Below, piece after piece: positions 62,342 through 64,000 of a DNA stretch of 64,000 nt; the stretch's first letter is position 1; every line of letters starts with the position of its first letter. The stretch covers positions 452,501 to 516,500 of the forward strand of contig OX638293.1 in assembly GCA_951812335.1 (NCBI GenBank). The letters run 5' to 3'. The notes beneath the pieces are model-generated. The model worked only from the letters and a program-made list of their open reading frames with translations. It searched no databases and was not told where the DNA came from. Source of the DNA: Rhodothermales bacterium (GTDB taxonomy: Bacteria > Bacteroidota > Rhodothermia > Rhodothermales > VXPQ01). Made by a program: the position numbers and the translations under genes.

Positions 62342-64000
62342 CGGGATCGCAGTACTACCGTTCGTCCAGGAGGGCTACCCGCTTCGGGATATTGGGCCCC
62401 TACGATCCCCCTGCCTTCGACGCGGACCCGGATATTCCGGCGCGATAACCAGTATGTGGCCTCGCGCATGGTCCATCCCCGGAAATCGGGGACGGCGTCG
62501 CCGGACACCACCGGTTCGTTCGGTTTGTCGGATTCACGCAAAAGCACGGGACGCATTCTCCCCGGCGTACCGGTCGACACCGCATGTGGAAGTTCTTCCG
62601 CAGGAAAAGCCTGCCGGGCCAGCTCGGGAAACGTCGTAAGCCACCGCGCGGCGGTACGCTGGAAAATCGGCGCAGCAACCAACCCCCCGTACCGGAACGT
62701 TTTCGGCTCGTCCACCACAACCGCAAGCACGACCTGTGGATCGTCGGCGGGAAAAAATCCTGCAAAGGAAGCACGATACGCTCCCTCGCGATACCCCCCG
62801 GCATCCGCTTTCCGCGCCGTGCCCGTTTTTCCCGCAACCTTCAGACCCTCTATTTGCGCCCGAGTCGCCGTGCCCTCTTCCACGGCGTCCAGGAAAGCGG
62901 GCAGAATGGCTCTCGCAGTCGAGGACATAAACGCCCGGCGCACGGAATCCTGGCGGGCTATCCATGTGGTCCTTCCGGTCACATCCCGGCGCTCGGCCAC
63001 AATGTTCGGTTGCACGAGCAGCCCGCCGTTCGCAAGCGCCGCATAGGCCACGGCAAGTTGCAGAGGGGTCACATCCACTTCGTACCCGATGCCCATGGCC
63101 GTCAGCGTCGTGCCGCTCCATTGATCGGGACGCTTCAGCAATCCCTGCACCTCCCCGGGAAGATCGATCCATGTAGGTTGCCCGAAACCGAGACTGCGAG
63201 CATGCCGGTAGAACGTACCCCGATCTGCGCGGGACACCACTTTGGCAGTCCCCACATTGCTCGAAAGCGAGATCACTTCCCGAAAGGAGATCGTACCGTG
63301 GGCATGCGTGTCGGTGAGCGTACGTCCGTGCACCACGGCCCATCCGTCCCCCGTCTCGACGGAATCTTGCATACCAATGAGGTTCTGCTCAATGGCGGAG
63401 ACGGCGGACACGAGCTTGAACGTGGAGCCCGGTTCCAGCCGGTCCGTTATGGCGCGGTTACGGCGCGTTTCCGCCGAATACGCCCCGGCCCGATTGGGAT
63501 CGAACGTAGGCACATTGGCCATGGCGAGCACTGCGCCAGTGCGTGGATCGAGCGCCACCGCCGTTCCGGAAGCCGCCTGCATTTCGGCAACGCCCCGGGC
63601 CAGTTCTTCCTCCAGGATGGTCTGCCTAAGCAGATCTATCGTCAGGATGAGCGACTCCCCGTGAACAGGTTCGACCACTTGACCGGAAACGAACGCTCTG
63701 ATCCGGCCCAGCCGGTTGCGCTGTACGGCGCGCCGGCCGTCCACCCCTCTCAAATACTCGTCGTATTGCAATTCCAAACCGCCCAGCCCGGTCCCCTCGG
63801 GACTCACATACCCCAACACATGCGAGGCGGTTTGTCCGTGATTGTAACGGCGGGCGAAGGCGGGATCGAGAATCACCCCGGGCACATCCCAGCGCTCGAC
63901 CTCTTCCTTTTGCCGCCCAGGCATACCACGAACGAGCTGTACGTACTGCGGGCTGGTTCGTTCGCGCAGGCGCTGCCGGTAGTACGCCGACGACGTACCG
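62338..64000 (-). CDS. ftsI: penicillin-binding protein FtsI (septal transpeptidase), 5' end outside window
   Basis: About 553 residues are visible and the frame stays open past the window edge (SPQYVQLVRGM), so the N-terminus is missing. The transpeptidase triad is intact: SxxK in EPGSTFKLVSAV, SxN in ISLSSNVGTA and KTGT in VAGKTGTARK. The C-terminus has one PASTA domain (VPDFRGWTMREATYWL, with AGSPPGRTVVL), unlike E. coli FtsI. It crosslinks septal peptidoglycan in the periplasm. murE follows with a 4-bp overlap. Confidence 0.95.
   Translation of the reverse strand, partial: GTSSAYYRQRLRERTSPQYVQLVRGMPGRQKEEVERWDVPGVILDPAFARRYNHGQTASHVLGYVSPEGTGLGGLELQYDEYLRGVDGRRAVQRNRLGRIRAFVSGQVVEPVHGESLILTIDLLRQTILEEELARGVAEMQAASGTAVALDPRTGAVLAMANVPTFDPNRAGAYSAETRRNRAITDRLEPGSTFKLVSAVSAIEQNLIGMQDSVETGDGWAVVHGRTLTDTHAHGTISFREVISLSSNVGTAKVVSRADRGTFYRHARSLGFGQPTWIDLPGEVQGLLKRPDQWSGTTLTAMGIGYEVDVTPLQLAVAYAALANGGLLVQPNIVAERRDVTGRTTWIARQDSVRRAFMSSTARAILPAFLDAVEEGTATRAQIEGLKVAGKTGTARKADAGGYREGAYRASFAGFFPADDPQVVLAVVVDEPKTFRYGGLVAAPIFQRTAARWLTTFPELARQAFPAEELPHAVSTGTPGRMRPVLLRESDKPNEPVVSGDAVPDFRGWTMREATYWLSRRNIRVRVEGRGIVGAQYPEAGSPPGRTVVLRSR

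Noticed and set aside
1-64000. tRNA or rRNA genes
   Set aside because: I saw no T-loop or acceptor-stem pattern on either strand that held up; a tRNAscan-type search would be needed to exclude a weak one.

Overview
The window is GC-rich bacterial chromosome, most likely from the Rhodothermota/Balneolota side of the Bacteroidota supergroup. The clues are a type IX secretion (T9SS/Por) C-terminal sorting domain with the SQNYPNPFNP motif on a 2173-residue surface protein, a PorX-type response regulator with a PglZ domain, a Rho with a long charged insert, an FtsZ ending in a DTPAFLRK-type tail, a B12-dependent ribonucleotide reductase, and meso-DAP-type MurE. This placement is inference from gene content; no rRNA or tRNA gene was found by reading.

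Layout. 1-4211: the tail of a PASTA protein, a DinB-fold protein, a TonB-receptor relic, pyrR, a secreted protein, a Fur-family regulator and tmk. 4316-12394: a TPR protein overlapping a DUF368 membrane protein, menC-aroE-cation/proton antiporter (minus strand), and glutamate dehydrogenase. 12421-18417: nrdJ with a structured leader, a small unknown gene, an outer-membrane relic and a CCA-adding-type enzyme. 18560-22287: a ferric-iron ABC importer operon. 22363-24730: an MjaI-type restriction-modification locus with a frameshifted nuclease and an intact methyltransferase, followed by a mobile-element-like repeat and a TfoX-C relic. 24747-27804: a flavin disulfide reductase and biotin carboxylase. 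28277-34798: the giant LRR/PKD/T9SS protein. 34937-39596: ruvA, amidohydrolase, O-methyltransferase and phosphoglucomutase. 39797-43058: porX-tsaE-folC. 43377-49198: rho, a HAD phosphatase, a TolC-like channel, an MlaC-like protein and a glycosyltransferase. 49465-64000 (minus strand): the division/cell-wall cluster ftsI-murE-mraY-murD-ftsW-murG-murC-ftsQ-ftsA-ftsZ, ending in an unusual glycosidase-like plus membrane-domain protein. murF is not in its usual place.

The most distinctive non-coding feature is a family of non-coding elements (two full copies of about 255 bp, a 45-bp internally deleted derivative, and several end fragments). They have terminal inverted repeats beginning GGATACTCTGA, nested hairpin structure and apparent 4-bp target duplications, so they behave like a MITE family. 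At least four genes are decayed (TonB receptor, an outer-membrane C-terminus, the MjaI-like nuclease, TfoX-C), which suggests ongoing gene loss. Functionally the window joins envelope biogenesis (dcw cluster, DUF368 lipid carrier recycling, MlaC, TolC), T9SS secretion (PorX and a T9SS client), iron uptake, and core nucleotide/tRNA/DNA housekeeping. I did not find a clearly new defence or metabolic system. The best candidates for follow-up are the repeat family, the broken restriction system, the structured nrdJ leader and the fusion protein downstream of ftsZ.
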